From assembly GCF_900108175.1 (NCBI RefSeq), contig NZ_FNVO01000025.1, positions 1-64,000 of the forward strand: a stretch of 64,000 nt of DNA, read 5' to 3'. The stretch comes from Thermomonospora echinospora. Its GTDB lineage: Bacteria > Actinomycetota > Actinomycetes > Streptosporangiales > Streptosporangiaceae. A program made the translations under genes and the position numbers. Shown piece by piece: positions 47,326 to 56,276 of this stretch. Numbering within the stretch: the first letter of the stretch is position 1; every line of letters starts with the position of its first letter. The notes beneath the pieces were generated by a model. That model saw only the letters and a program-made list of their open reading frames with translations, was not told the origin of the DNA and ran no database searches.

Positions 47326-48930
47326 ATGGCAAGGATGACGGGCGGCGAGGCACTTGTCGCGGCCCTGGCCGCACATGGCGTGGACACGATCTTCGGGATC
47401 CCCGGCACGCACAACCTCACGGTCTACGCGGTCATGGAACGGCACGGGATCCGGCACGTCTCGCCGCGGCACGAACAGGGCGCCGGTTACGCGGCGGACG
47501 GCTACGCTCGCTCTTCCGGACGGCCGGGTGTCTGCCTGACCACGACCGGCCCGGCGATCCTCAACGCGGCCGCGGCCGCGGCACAGGGGTACTCGGACTC
47601 GGTGCCGATCCTCTTCGTGTCACCCGGTATGCCGCTGCGTCACCCCGGCCGGGGCAACGGCCTGCTCCACGAGGTCAAGGACCAGAGCGGCGCCATGGCC
47701 GCCATCCTCGGCCAGAGCCACCGGGTGACGAGCGTCGGGGAGATCCCACTCGCGGTGGCCCAGGCATGGACCGACCTGACGTCCGGACGACCGCGTCCGG
47801 TCCATTTGGAGATCCCGCTCGACCTGCTCGAAGAGCAGGCAGAGGTGACCATGGCCGACCCCGTTCCGGCCGCGACCCGCACACCCGCGGCAGAGTCGGT
47901 CACGGCCGGAGCGGCGGCCTGTGCCGCCGCGCAACGGCCGGTGCTCATCGTTGGCGGGGGAGCGGCGCGGGCCGGCGGCGAGGCGGTCTCCCTGGCGGAG
48001 GCGGTCGGCGCCCCGATCGTCTCCACCGCCAACGGGAAAGGGATCATTCCCGAGGACCACCCGCTCTTCGTGGGCGCGGGACTCCAGCACCAGTGCGTCC
48101 TGGACCTCATGACCGACAGCGACCTCGTCATCGCGGTGGGGACCGAATTCGCCCCCTCCGACTGGTGGATCGGCCTGCCCGACCTCTCCGGCAAGGTGCT
48201 GCGCGTGGACGTCGATCCGGCGGCGATCATCACCAACGTGGTCCCGGCGGTGTCCCTGGTGGGAGATGCCGCCATCACGCTCCGCGCCCTGCGGGCACGG
48301 CTCGACCTCTCGACACCGGCCGACGGAGCGCAGCGGGCCGCGCAGTGGCGGGACCGGCACCAGGCGTCCGCCCGGGCCGAGGGCGCGCCCTGGCTGCAGA
48401 TCGTGTCCGCGATCGCGGCGGCACTGCCCCGCGACGCGATCGTGGCGTCCGACAGTGCGATGGCGTGTTACTACGGCGCACTGTCGAACCTGCCCCTCTA
48501 CCGACCCGGCGCCTTTCTCTACCCGACCGGGGGCGGCACGCTCGGCTTCGGCCTGCCGGCGGGCATCGGGGCCAAGATCGCACACCCGGACACCGCCGTG
48601 ATCGTCCTCCAAGGCGACGGAGGCACCATGTTCACCGTCGCCGAGCTGGCCTCGGCGGCCGAACTCGGAATCGCGCTGCCCGTCATCGTCGTCGACAACG
48701 GGGGTTATGGCGAGATCCGCAACGAGATGGCGGACAGGAACGAACCGGTCCACGCGGTGGCTCTCGGCCGGCCCGACTTCCCCGCGCTCGCCCGCTCGCT
48801 GGGCTGTCGCGGCGTCCGGGTCGACGAAGCCGCTGAGCTGACCGGCGAGATCAAGGTCGCTTTGGAAGCGGACCGGCCCACGCTGATCCACGTCCGCGAG
48901 GAGAGCCGCGCCGCGAGGGGCATGACATGA
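47326..48930 (+). CDS. ThDP-dependent 2-oxoacid decarboxylase (AruI/benzoylformate decarboxylase-like)
   Basis: 534 residues from ATG 47326. Seen: MTGGEALVAALAAHGVDTIFGIPGTHNLTVYAVM, RHVSPRHEQGAGYAADGYARSSGRPGVCLTTTGPAILNAAAAAAQGYSDSVPILFVSPG (catalytic Glu in RHEQGA). A central Rossmann-like domain follows, then the ThDP motif LQGDGGTMFTVAELASAAELGIALPVIVVDNGGYGEIRNEM. The GYGEIR ending and N terminus resemble 5-guanidino-2-oxopentanoate decarboxylases. With a polyamine-type importer upstream and an aldehyde dehydrogenase downstream, decarboxylation of an imported amino acid's 2-oxo form to an aldehyde is plausible. It overlaps the next gene by 4 bases. Confidence 0.9.
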   Translation: MARMTGGEALVAALAAHGVDTIFGIPGTHNLTVYAVMERHGIRHVSPRHEQGAGYAADGYARSSGRPGVCLTTTGPAILNAAAAAAQGYSDSVPILFVSPGMPLRHPGRGNGLLHEVKDQSGAMAAILGQSHRVTSVGEIPLAVAQAWTDLTSGRPRPVHLEIPLDLLEEQAEVTMADPVPAATRTPAAESVTAGAAACAAAQRPVLIVGGGAARAGGEAVSLAEAVGAPIVSTANGKGIIPEDHPLFVGAGLQHQCVLDLMTDSDLVIAVGTEFAPSDWWIGLPDLSGKVLRVDVDPAAIITNVVPAVSLVGDAAITLRALRARLDLSTPADGAQRAAQWRDRHQASARAEGAPWLQIVSAIAAALPRDAIVASDSAMACYYGALSNLPLYRPGAFLYPTGGGTLGFGLPAGIGAKIAHPDTAVIVLQGDGGTMFTVAELASAAELGIALPVIVVDNGGYGEIRNEMADRNEPVHAVALGRPDFPALARSLGCRGVRVDEAAELTGEIKVALEADRPTLIHVREESRAARGMT

Positions 48931-49937
48931 GAAAGCCTGTCGCGGTCTACACCGACGTGGTGGACACGGACCCGGGCCCCGGTGTGGAACTGCTGGAGCA
49001 GGCCGGGTTCACGGTCCGGTTCGCGCGCACTTCGGCGCCCGCGGACATCGTGACCGCCGCCGAGGACGCCGACGCGCTCCTGCTCGGCTACGCCAAGGTC
49101 GATCGGTCGCTCCTGGACGCCCTCCCCGCGGTGCGCATCGTCGCCACACAGTCGGTGGGTTACGACATGGTGGATCTCGACGCCTGCCGGGAACGCGGTA
49201 TCTGGGTCACCAATGTTCCGGGGGCCGCGACCGAGGAGGTCGCATCCCACGCACTCGCCATGACGCTCGCTCTCCTTCGGGGACTGCCTCAGCTGGATCG
49301 CGACGTCCGGGCCGGGGTGTGGGACGGGACCAGGCATGAGCTGCGGCGGCTCTCGGAGGTGACCGTCGGCGTCGTCGGGCTCGGACGGATCGGACGACGC
49401 TATGCGGACTACGTTCGCCCGCTCGTCGGTCGCGTTGTCGGTCATGACCCCGTCGTCACCACCGTGCACGGCGTCGAATCGCTCGAACTCGATGAGTTGC
49501 TGGCATGCAGTGACGTCGTCAGCCTGCACTTGCCCCTCACCGACGCCACCCGAGGACTGCTGGACTCGCGGCGACTCGGCCTGATGCGCAAGGGCGCGTC
49601 GATCGTGAACGTGTCACGCGCCGGCCTCGTCGACCACCGCGGGCTGCTGCAGTGCCTGGAGGAGGGTCGGGTGTCCGGTGCGGCCCTCGACGTGCTGCCG
49701 CAGGAGCCCCCGGAGCCGAACGATCCGCTCGTTGAACATCCCCGAGTGCTCGTCACGCCGCACGCCGCGTACCTGTCGGCGGCCAGCAGCCTCGATTACG
49801 TTCTCGAACAGGCCCGAAACGTCGCCGAGTGGCGCGTCCAAGGCCGACCCATCTCCGTCGTCCTGGAGGGACATCCGACGGTCCCGGGCCGACACTCGCG
49901 ACCGCAGCCGGCGCTGGACCGAGCCAAGACCGTCTGA
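48927..49937 (+). CDS. D-isomer 2-hydroxyacid dehydrogenase
   Basis: 336 residues. NAD-binding motif VGVVGLGRIGRRYADYVRPL; the catalytic region includes NVSRAGLVDHRGLLQCLEEGRVSGAALDVLPQEPP (active-site Arg in SRAGLVD, Glu near QEPP) and HAAYLSAASSLDYVLEQ (His). It interconverts a 2-hydroxy acid and a 2-oxo acid, which fits the 2-oxoacid decarboxylase encoded just upstream (4-base overlap). It resembles the phosphoglycerate-dehydrogenase/CtBP-like branch; substrate unknown. Confidence 0.92.
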   Translation: MRKPVAVYTDVVDTDPGPGVELLEQAGFTVRFARTSAPADIVTAAEDADALLLGYAKVDRSLLDALPAVRIVATQSVGYDMVDLDACRERGIWVTNVPGAATEEVASHALAMTLALLRGLPQLDRDVRAGVWDGTRHELRRLSEVTVGVVGLGRIGRRYADYVRPLVGRVVGHDPVVTTVHGVESLELDELLACSDVVSLHLPLTDATRGLLDSRRLGLMRKGASIVNVSRAGLVDHRGLLQCLEEGRVSGAALDVLPQEPPEPNDPLVEHPRVLVTPHAAYLSAASSLDYVLEQARNVAEWRVQGRPISVVLEGHPTVPGRHSRPQPALDRAKTV

Positions 49938-49973
49938 CAACCTGACCGATACAGCCACACGAGGTGAGAACGG

Positions 49974-50588
49974 ATGCCACGCCCGAGCGTCGAAGCCGAG
50001 CGCCGCGAACAGATCCTGAGAGCGGCCTGCGAGGTCATCAGTGAGAAGGGCTACAAGGCGCTGCGTGTGACTGATGTGGCCAGGCATGCCAAGCTCAGCA
50101 CCGGCTCGGTCCACTACTACTTCGAGACGAAGCGTGATCTGGTGCACGCCGCGTTCGAATGGAACTTCTCCCGATCGCTGGAAAGACGTAAGTCGATCCT
50201 GGATCGACATCCCAACGCCCGGGACCGGCTGCACGCCTTCGTCGACTCCTACCTTCCTCGCGACGACGAGACCGCGGCCGCCTGGCGCGTCTGGGCCGAA
50301 ACCTGGGTCGAGGCCCTGCACGACCCCGATCTTCGCAAGCTCAACGAGCGGATCTACGGTGAGTGGCGCGGCATCATCGCCGAGATCATCCGCCTCGGCC
50401 AAGCCGAAGGACTGATCACCCCGGGGGACCCGGTGCTGCTCGCCAACGTCCTGGTCAGCATGATCGACGGCCTCGCGATCCAAGCCCTCGTCGGCTCGAA
50501 GCACATGACGATCGGCCGTATGCGGAGCGTCTGTGACCACCTGCTGGAGACGATGTCCGCCGAGCCGGTCCAAGCCGCCATCGGCTGA
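49974..50588 (+). CDS. TetR-family regulator (probable controller of both flanking operons)
   Basis: 204 residues. HTH: RREQILRAACEVISEKGYKALRVTDVARHAKLSTGSVHYYFETKRDLVHAAFEW. The ligand domain includes AAWRVWAETWVEALHDPDLRKLNERIYGEW and a BetI-like C terminus (LANVLVSMIDGLAIQALVG). It lies 36 bases after the hydroxyacid dehydrogenase gene and 49 bases before a promoter carrying a palindrome found also 6.6 kb upstream. The location between two operons with the same operator makes it their likely repressor, with a pathway intermediate as inducer. Confidence 0.92.
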   Translation: MPRPSVEAERREQILRAACEVISEKGYKALRVTDVARHAKLSTGSVHYYFETKRDLVHAAFEWNFSRSLERRKSILDRHPNARDRLHAFVDSYLPRDDETAAAWRVWAETWVEALHDPDLRKLNERIYGEWRGIIAEIIRLGQAEGLITPGDPVLLANVLVSMIDGLAIQALVGSKHMTIGRMRSVCDHLLETMSAEPVQAAIG

Positions 50589-50636
50589 GCACACCTGACG
50601 ACCGGGGCGGTCGCGCAAACCGGTCGCGAAATCCTC

Positions 50637-50692
50637 TTGACAGCGTGCTGAGCGCTGTCCCACGATCGCCAAAACATAACTGACGGGTCAGT
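50637..50692 (+). promoter_or_regulatory. Promoter and TetR-type operator of the acyl-CoA operon
   Basis: -35 TTGACA (50637-50642), an 18-base spacer, a -10-like CACGAT (50661-50666), and the palindrome ACTGACGGGTCAGT at 50679-50692. The layout mirrors 43340-43393. The operator covers the predicted early transcribed region, so bound repressor would block initiation or clearance. Confidence 0.75.
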
Positions 50693-50717
50693 CAAGTATT
50701 CGGATCGGGAGCCCCTC

Positions 50718-51884
50718 ATGTTCTACGACCTCACCGACGGGATCGAGCTGAGCGACGAACAGCGCGAGTTCGTCGCCCTCGCCCGCGACTTCGCCCGAAA
50801 CGAGATCCGTCCGCGCTCGCGCGCCATCGACGAGGCGGACACCGAGGCGCCCATGGACCTGTGGGCCAAGGCCGCCGAGATCGGGCTCGCGGCCTACATG
50901 CTGCCCGCCGAGTACGGGGGCGGCGGCGTGACCGACCTCGTGACCCAGTGCCTCGTCCAGGAGGAGCTGTGCCACGGTGACATCGGCATCGCCAACTTCC
51001 TCACGTCCAGCGCGTTCTTCGCCGACCCGATCCTGGCCCTGGGTACCGAGGAGCAGAAGAAGAAGTGGATCACCCCCCTCACGGGGTCCAGGCCACCGGT
51101 GACCAGCGTCGCCGTCACGGAGCCCGGCGTGGGGTCGGACGCGGCCGGCCTGCAGACGCGCGCAGTCCGCGAGGGCGACCACTACGTCCTCAACGGGACG
51201 AAGACGTGGATCTCGAACGCCCCCCTGTCGCAGTACTTCGTCGTGTTCGCCACCGTCGACCCCAGCCTGCGCTCCCGCGGGGTGACCGCGTTTCTCGTCG
51301 AGCGCGACCGCGAGGGCGTCACGGTCGGCGCCCCCATGAAGAAGTACGGCCAACGGGGCACCCTCAACGCAGAGGTCTTCCTCGAAGACGTCCGTGTCCC
51401 GGTCGAGAACCGGCTCGGTGAGGAGGGCAAGGGCTTCTACGGGCTCATGCACACCTTCGACGCGTCGCGGATCCTCATCGGCGCGGCCGCAACGGGCCTG
51501 TCCCGGGCGATCCTCGAGGACGCGGTGCAGTACGCGCAGGAGCGCACCCAGTTCGGCAAGCCGATCATCGAGCACCAGGCCGTCGCCTTCCGGCTCGCCG
51601 ACATGGCCGCCAAGACCGACATCTCCCACCTCGTCACCATGCGGGCCGCCCGGCTGTACGACGCCGGCAAGCCGGCCACCGCCGCCTCGGCGATCGCGAA
51701 GCTGACGGCCTCGGAGAACACCACGTGGGTGGCCAACGCCGGACTGATGACGCACGGCGGCTGGGGCTACTCGCGAGAGTTCCTCGTCGAGAAGTGGCTG
51801 CGGGACGCCAAGCTTGAGGAGATCGAGGAGGGCACCTCCGACATCCAGCGCCTCATCATTTCGCGGGCAGTGGCCGCGAAATGA
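50718..51884 (+). CDS. Acyl-CoA dehydrogenase
   Basis: 388 residues. Seen: LSDEQREFVALARDFARNEIRP, TSVAVTEPGVGSDAAGLQTRAVREGDHYVLNGTKTWISNAP, GEEGKGFYGLMHTFDASRILIGAAATGLSRAILEDAVQYAQERTQFGKPIIEHQAVAF, and the catalytic-Glu motif KLEEIEEGTSDIQRLIISRAV. It is complete, of the short/branched-chain acyl-CoA dehydrogenase type. It is the first gene of an operon (ACAD, CoA ligase, SDR, ALDH, exporter) behind the palindromic promoter, and overlaps the ligase by 4 bases. Confidence 0.94.
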   Translation: MFYDLTDGIELSDEQREFVALARDFARNEIRPRSRAIDEADTEAPMDLWAKAAEIGLAAYMLPAEYGGGGVTDLVTQCLVQEELCHGDIGIANFLTSSAFFADPILALGTEEQKKKWITPLTGSRPPVTSVAVTEPGVGSDAAGLQTRAVREGDHYVLNGTKTWISNAPLSQYFVVFATVDPSLRSRGVTAFLVERDREGVTVGAPMKKYGQRGTLNAEVFLEDVRVPVENRLGEEGKGFYGLMHTFDASRILIGAAATGLSRAILEDAVQYAQERTQFGKPIIEHQAVAFRLADMAAKTDISHLVTMRAARLYDAGKPATAASAIAKLTASENTTWVANAGLMTHGGWGYSREFLVEKWLRDAKLEEIEEGTSDIQRLIISRAVAAK

Positions 51885-53986
51885 GCGACTCCCTGTCGGT
51901 CTTCTCCGACCCGAAGTCCGTCGCCGTCATCGGCGCCTCGGCCGATCCCGCCAAGTGGGGCTACTGGGTCGCCCGTGGGGCCCTCCGCGGCGCCCACCGC
52001 CGGGACGTGCACCTCGTCAACGCCAAGGGCGCCGTCATCGACGGCGTCCAGTCGGCGCGCTCGCTCGCCGACCTGCCGTCCGTGCCCGAGCTCGTCGTCC
52101 TGACCGCTCCGGCGAGAACGATCCCCGCCGTCATCGACGAGGCGCTCGCCCTGGGCGTCAAAGGCTTCCTCGGGATCACCGCCCACATCGATCTCGCCAA
52201 CGACGAGCCCGGCCTGGAACGGCGGCTCGCCGACCGGATCCGCCAGGCCGGCGCCCGGATCGTCGGGCCGAACTGCCTCGGCCTGTACGACGCGGAGACC
52301 GAGCTCGAACTCGCCTGGGGCTCCTTCGTCCCGGGCGGCATCGCGATCGTGTCGCAGTCCGGCCAGCTCGGTCTCGAACTCGCCGGGCTCGCGGCCCATG
52401 CGGGGCTCGGCGTCTCCCGGTTCGTCTCGATCGGCAACCAGGTCGACGTCACCGCGGCCGACCTGCTCGCCGACCTCCTCTCACACGACGCGACCCGGAC
52501 GGTCGTCCTCTACCTGGAGAGCTTCGGCGCGGGCCGCGAACTCGTGGACGTCATGACCCGTCTCCGCGTTGCGGGCAAGCACGTCATCGTTCTCACGGTG
52601 GGCGCCAGCGACGCGAGCCGGGCCGCGGCCCGGTCGCACACCGGGGCGCTCACGGCGCCGACCGATGTCGTCGCGGCGGCCTGCCGAGCCGCCGGTGCGG
52701 TTCTCGTCGAGACCCCCGCCCAGGCGATCGACCTCGCGCACCTGCTGGTCGGCAGCCCGCTCCCGGCCGGCGGTCGCGTCGCGATCGTCAGCGACAGCGG
52801 CGGTCAGGGCGCCATCGCCGCGGACGCGATGGCCCGCCACCGGCTCACCGTGCCCCGGTTCTCGGACCGGACCCGCGCCGCCGTCTCCGCCCTGCTGCCC
52901 GAAGGCGCCGGGGCCGCCAACCCCATCGACCTGGCCGGAGCGGGGGAGCAGGACCTCGACACGTACGCACGAATCGTCGACGTGCTCATGCGCAGCGGCG
53001 AGGTCGACGCGGTCGTGCTGTCGGGCTACTTCGGTTGCTACGGCGCGGACGCCCCGACGCTCGTGGAGCGGGAACTCGAGGTGGCCGCAGCCCTCGCCCT
53101 GTCTGTCGCCGAGCACGGGCGTCCCGTGATCGTCCACAGCATGAGCCACGACTCCGAAGTGGTGCGAGAGCTTCGCACCCGCGCCGTCCCCACGCTCTTC
53201 ACCATCGACGCGGTGGCACGCTCCCTCGGGCTTGCCGTCGATCTCGTACGCTCCGAACCGCCGAACACCTCAGGGCCCGCCATCCCCGCCGCACCGCTCA
53301 GCGAGGCCGGTGAGGCACTCCCCTACCTCGCGGGTCGCGACCTCCTTGCCGGCGCGGGCCTCAACTACCCTCGCGCCGTCTCAGTCCGGACCCCCGAGGA
53401 TGCCGACGCCGCGGCGCGAGACATGTCAGGTCCCTTCGTCCTCAAGGCCGGCTGGCTGGAGCACAAGACGGAAGTCGGCGGCGTGGCGGTCGGCCTGGCC
53501 AGCCCGGAAGCCGTCGGCGCCGCTCTCGCCGACATGGTCGCTCGGCTGGGGGAGGGCGACTACGTCCTGGAGGAGATGGACACCCGAACGGACGCTGTCG
53601 AGATCATCGTCGGCGCCCGACGGGACAGCGCCTTCGGACCTGTCGTCCTCGTCGGGATCGGCGGCGTGCTGGCCGAGCTCTACCGGGACGTCGCGCTCGC
53701 GCTCGCGCCCGTCAGCGTGGGCGAGGCCCGCCGCCTCGTGGAGTCCCTCGCCGGCCTGCCCCTGCTCACGGGATTCCGCGGACGGCCGGCCGTCGACCTC
53801 GATGCGGTCGCCGAGAGCGTCGCGGCCGTGTCCCGTCTCATCGCAGAAGACGCCGGCGTCGTCGAGTGCGAGGTCAATCCACTCCGCGTCGGCCCCGAGG
53901 GTGCGATCGCCGTCGATGCCCTCGTCCTGGCCGCCACGCCGACCCCGCCCCAGCCCACCGACCCAGTGAGGGATGTCATCCCATGA
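51881..53986 (+). CDS. ADP-forming acyl-CoA synthetase (fused alpha-beta)
   Basis: 701 residues. CoA-binding domain VFSDPKSVAVIGASADPAKWGYWVARGAL; ligase domain with GPNCLGLYDAETELELAWGSF, IVSQSGQLGLELAGLAAHAGLGVSRFVSIGNQVDVTAADLLADL and the phospho-His region RSHTGAL. The C-terminal ATP-grasp (from about residue 470) reads GPFVLKAGWLEHKTEVGGVAVGL, ending VVECEVNPLRVGPEGAIAVDALV. It activates or releases a carboxylic acid as its CoA ester. It overlaps the ACAD and SDR genes by 4 bases each. Confidence 0.92.
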   Translation: MSDSLSVFSDPKSVAVIGASADPAKWGYWVARGALRGAHRRDVHLVNAKGAVIDGVQSARSLADLPSVPELVVLTAPARTIPAVIDEALALGVKGFLGITAHIDLANDEPGLERRLADRIRQAGARIVGPNCLGLYDAETELELAWGSFVPGGIAIVSQSGQLGLELAGLAAHAGLGVSRFVSIGNQVDVTAADLLADLLSHDATRTVVLYLESFGAGRELVDVMTRLRVAGKHVIVLTVGASDASRAAARSHTGALTAPTDVVAAACRAAGAVLVETPAQAIDLAHLLVGSPLPAGGRVAIVSDSGGQGAIAADAMARHRLTVPRFSDRTRAAVSALLPEGAGAANPIDLAGAGEQDLDTYARIVDVLMRSGEVDAVVLSGYFGCYGADAPTLVERELEVAAALALSVAEHGRPVIVHSMSHDSEVVRELRTRAVPTLFTIDAVARSLGLAVDLVRSEPPNTSGPAIPAAPLSEAGEALPYLAGRDLLAGAGLNYPRAVSVRTPEDADAAARDMSGPFVLKAGWLEHKTEVGGVAVGLASPEAVGAALADMVARLGEGDYVLEEMDTRTDAVEIIVGARRDSAFGPVVLVGIGGVLAELYRDVALALAPVSVGEARRLVESLAGLPLLTGFRGRPAVDLDAVAESVAAVSRLIAEDAGVVECEVNPLRVGPEGAIAVDALVLAATPTPPQPTDPVRDVIP

Positions 53987-54804
53987 TCGAGAAGTCTCCG
54001 CTCGCCGAGTTCACCGACCAGGTCGCCGTTGTCACGGGGGGCGGTTCGGGCATCGGCCGTGCCATCGCCGTGCGCTACGCCGCCGGGGGAGGGAACGTCG
54101 TCGTCATCGGCCGCCGGCCGGAACCCCTGGAGGAGACCGCCCGCATGGTCGAGGGCTTCGGTGTCGGGGCCGCCGCCGTCACCTGCGACGTGCGCGACGC
54201 CGATGCGCTCACGGCAGCGATCGACGGCGTCGTGGCCGAGCACGGACGCATCGACGCGATGGTGAACAACGCGGCCGGCAACTTCGTGTGCCCGGCCGAG
54301 AACCTCTCGCCCGGCGGCTGGCGCGCCGTGGTCGACATTGTGCTTAACGGCACCTTCTACGGCACCCGCGCCGCGGGCCGCCACATGCTCGAAGCCGGCC
54401 GCGGCGCGATCCTCAACGTCATCGCCAGCTACGCCTGGCATGGGCACCCCGGAACCGTCCACAGCGCCGCGGCGAAGGGCGGCGTCCTCGCCATGACGCG
54501 CACGCTCGCCTCCGAATGGGGCGGCCGCGGGGTCCGGGTCAACTGCATCTCCCCGGGCCCCACGGAGACGGAGGGGGCCGGTGCCGCACTGTGGCCGACC
54601 GAGGAGGACCGGCGCCGGGTGCTCGGCAGCGTCCCTGCGAACCGGTTCACCACCCCGGAAGAGGTGGCCGAGTCGGCGGCGTTCCTGCTCGACCCTCGGC
54701 GTGCCGCCTACATCACCGGCGACGTGCTCTCGGTCGACGGCGGCCAGTGGCTCGGCAAGGTCATCTACTCCGACTCCTCGGCGCGCTCCTCGGCGCGGGC
54801 ATGA
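53983..54804 (+). CDS. SDR oxidoreductase, 2,4-dienoyl-CoA-reductase-like
   Basis: 273 residues. FTDQVAVVTGGGSGIGRAIAVRYAAGGGNVVVIGRRPEPLEETARMVE binds NAD(P). NNAAGNFVCPAENLSPGGWRAVVDIVLNGTFYGTRAAG is characteristic of the dienoyl-CoA reductase branch, which, as here, lacks the usual YxxxK Tyr (NVIASYAWHGHPGTVHSAAAKGGVLAMTRTLA; only the Lys is kept). The C terminus FLLDPRRAAYITGDVLSVDGGQWLGK fits. It presumably acts on the enoyl/dienoyl-CoA made by the operon's dehydrogenase. ATGA overlaps at both ends. Confidence 0.9.
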   Translation: MIEKSPLAEFTDQVAVVTGGGSGIGRAIAVRYAAGGGNVVVIGRRPEPLEETARMVEGFGVGAAAVTCDVRDADALTAAIDGVVAEHGRIDAMVNNAAGNFVCPAENLSPGGWRAVVDIVLNGTFYGTRAAGRHMLEAGRGAILNVIASYAWHGHPGTVHSAAAKGGVLAMTRTLASEWGGRGVRVNCISPGPTETEGAGAALWPTEEDRRRVLGSVPANRFTTPEEVAESAAFLLDPRRAAYITGDVLSVDGGQWLGKVIYSDSSARSSARA

Positions 54805-56270
54805 GCACCCGGCAGCAGGACGCCCGGGTGATCGACGGTAACCGCCGCCCCGAATGGGCCCGATCGGCGGTGTATGTCGACGGCGGGTGGCGTGAGACGG
54901 CGGCCGGCCGGACCGTGGAGGTCGAGAACCCGGCAACCGAAGCAGTGATCGGGACCGCCGCGGACGCCGGCGTCGCGGACACCGAGGCAGCGGTGTCCGC
55001 GGCGGCGGCGGCCTTCCCCTCCTGGTCGGCCCTGCCGCCGCCCGAACGGCTGGCCGTGCTCGAACGGGTCTACACCGGCCTTGAGCGCCGACGGGACCTG
55101 CTCGTGGAGACGACCATCGCCGAGATCGGCGCACCCCTCCGCGTGGCCCGAGAGGCACACGTCGACACAGGTATGGCCGTCCTGCGTGCCTACCTCGACG
55201 CCGCCGAGGAGCTGGCATGGCAGGAGCGCGTCGGGAACTCCCTCGTCCTGCGCGAGGGCATCGGCGTCGCCGCCTGCATCACCCCGTGGAACTACCCCTT
55301 CTACCAAGTCCTCGCCAAGATCGGCGGCGCCCTCGTCGCCGGCGCCACCGTCGTGCTCAAACCGGCCGAGTTGACGCCGCTGTCCGCATACCTGCTCACC
55401 GACACGATCGACGAAGCGGGCATCCCCGCAGGGGTGTTCAACCTCATCCCCGGTCCGGGACGGGTCGTCGGAGAGGCACTCGCCGGCCATCCGGCCGTCG
55501 ACGCGGTCTCCTTCACCGGCTCCACCCGGGTCGGCGCCCGCGTCGCGGCCCTTGCCGCGGCGAGCATCAAGCGCGTCAGCCTCGAACTGGGCGGCAAGTC
55601 CGCGAGCGTGATCCTCCCCGGAGCCGATCTCGAACCGGCCGTACGCGCATCCGTCGAGGCGGCCATGCTCAACTCCGGCCAGACCTGCACGGCATGGACC
55701 CGGCTCCTGGTGCCGCGCGCAGACCTCGAAACGGCACTGCGGCTTGCTGCAGCGCGTGCCGACACGCTCGTCGTGGGCGACCCGACCCGGCCTGAGACGG
55801 ACCTCGGGCCGGTCGCTTCGCCGGCCCAACGGCACACCGTCACGGGCTTCATCGAACGAGCCGTGGCCGACGGCGCGCGGATCGTCACCGGGGGGACGGA
55901 GCGTCCCGCAGGCCTGGCCCGTGGCCACTACGTGCGGCCGACCATCGTCACCGACGTCGCGCCCGACGCGGAGATCGTCCAGGAGGAGGTGTTCGGCCCC
56001 GTCCTGACCGTCCAGCCTTACGACAGCATCGAGGAGGCGGTCGCACTCGCCAACGGCACGCCCTACGGGCTGGCCGGCGCCGTGTGGGGGCCGGACCAGG
56101 GGGCGGCCGTAGCGGTCGCTCGTCGCCTGCGCACCGGCCAGGTCGACATCAACGGCGGCGCCTTCAACCCGGCCGCCCCCTTCGGCGGCTACGGACGTTC
56201 TGGGAACGGCCGTGAGCTGGGGCGCTGGGGGATCGAGGAGTTCCTGGAGACCAAGGCTCTGCAGCTGTGA
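54801..56270 (+). CDS. Aldehyde dehydrogenase
   Basis: 489 residues, complete: ITPWNYPFYQVLAKIGGALVAGATVVLKPAELTPL, FTGSTRVG, VSLELGGKSASVILPGADL (catalytic Glu), MLNSGQTCTAWTRLLVP (catalytic Cys), EEVFGPVLTVQPYDSIEEAVALANGTPYGLAGAVWG, PFGGYGRSGNGRELG. It is 4 bases overlapped with the SDR. In the same regulon as a 2-oxoacid decarboxylase, it could oxidise the aldehyde that enzyme releases. Confidence 0.95.
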   Translation: MSTRQQDARVIDGNRRPEWARSAVYVDGGWRETAAGRTVEVENPATEAVIGTAADAGVADTEAAVSAAAAAFPSWSALPPPERLAVLERVYTGLERRRDLLVETTIAEIGAPLRVAREAHVDTGMAVLRAYLDAAEELAWQERVGNSLVLREGIGVAACITPWNYPFYQVLAKIGGALVAGATVVLKPAELTPLSAYLLTDTIDEAGIPAGVFNLIPGPGRVVGEALAGHPAVDAVSFTGSTRVGARVAALAAASIKRVSLELGGKSASVILPGADLEPAVRASVEAAMLNSGQTCTAWTRLLVPRADLETALRLAAARADTLVVGDPTRPETDLGPVASPAQRHTVTGFIERAVADGARIVTGGTERPAGLARGHYVRPTIVTDVAPDAEIVQEEVFGPVLTVQPYDSIEEAVALANGTPYGLAGAVWGPDQGAAVAVARRLRTGQVDINGGAFNPAAPFGGYGRSGNGRELGRWGIEEFLETKALQL

Positions 56271-56276
56271 TCGCCG

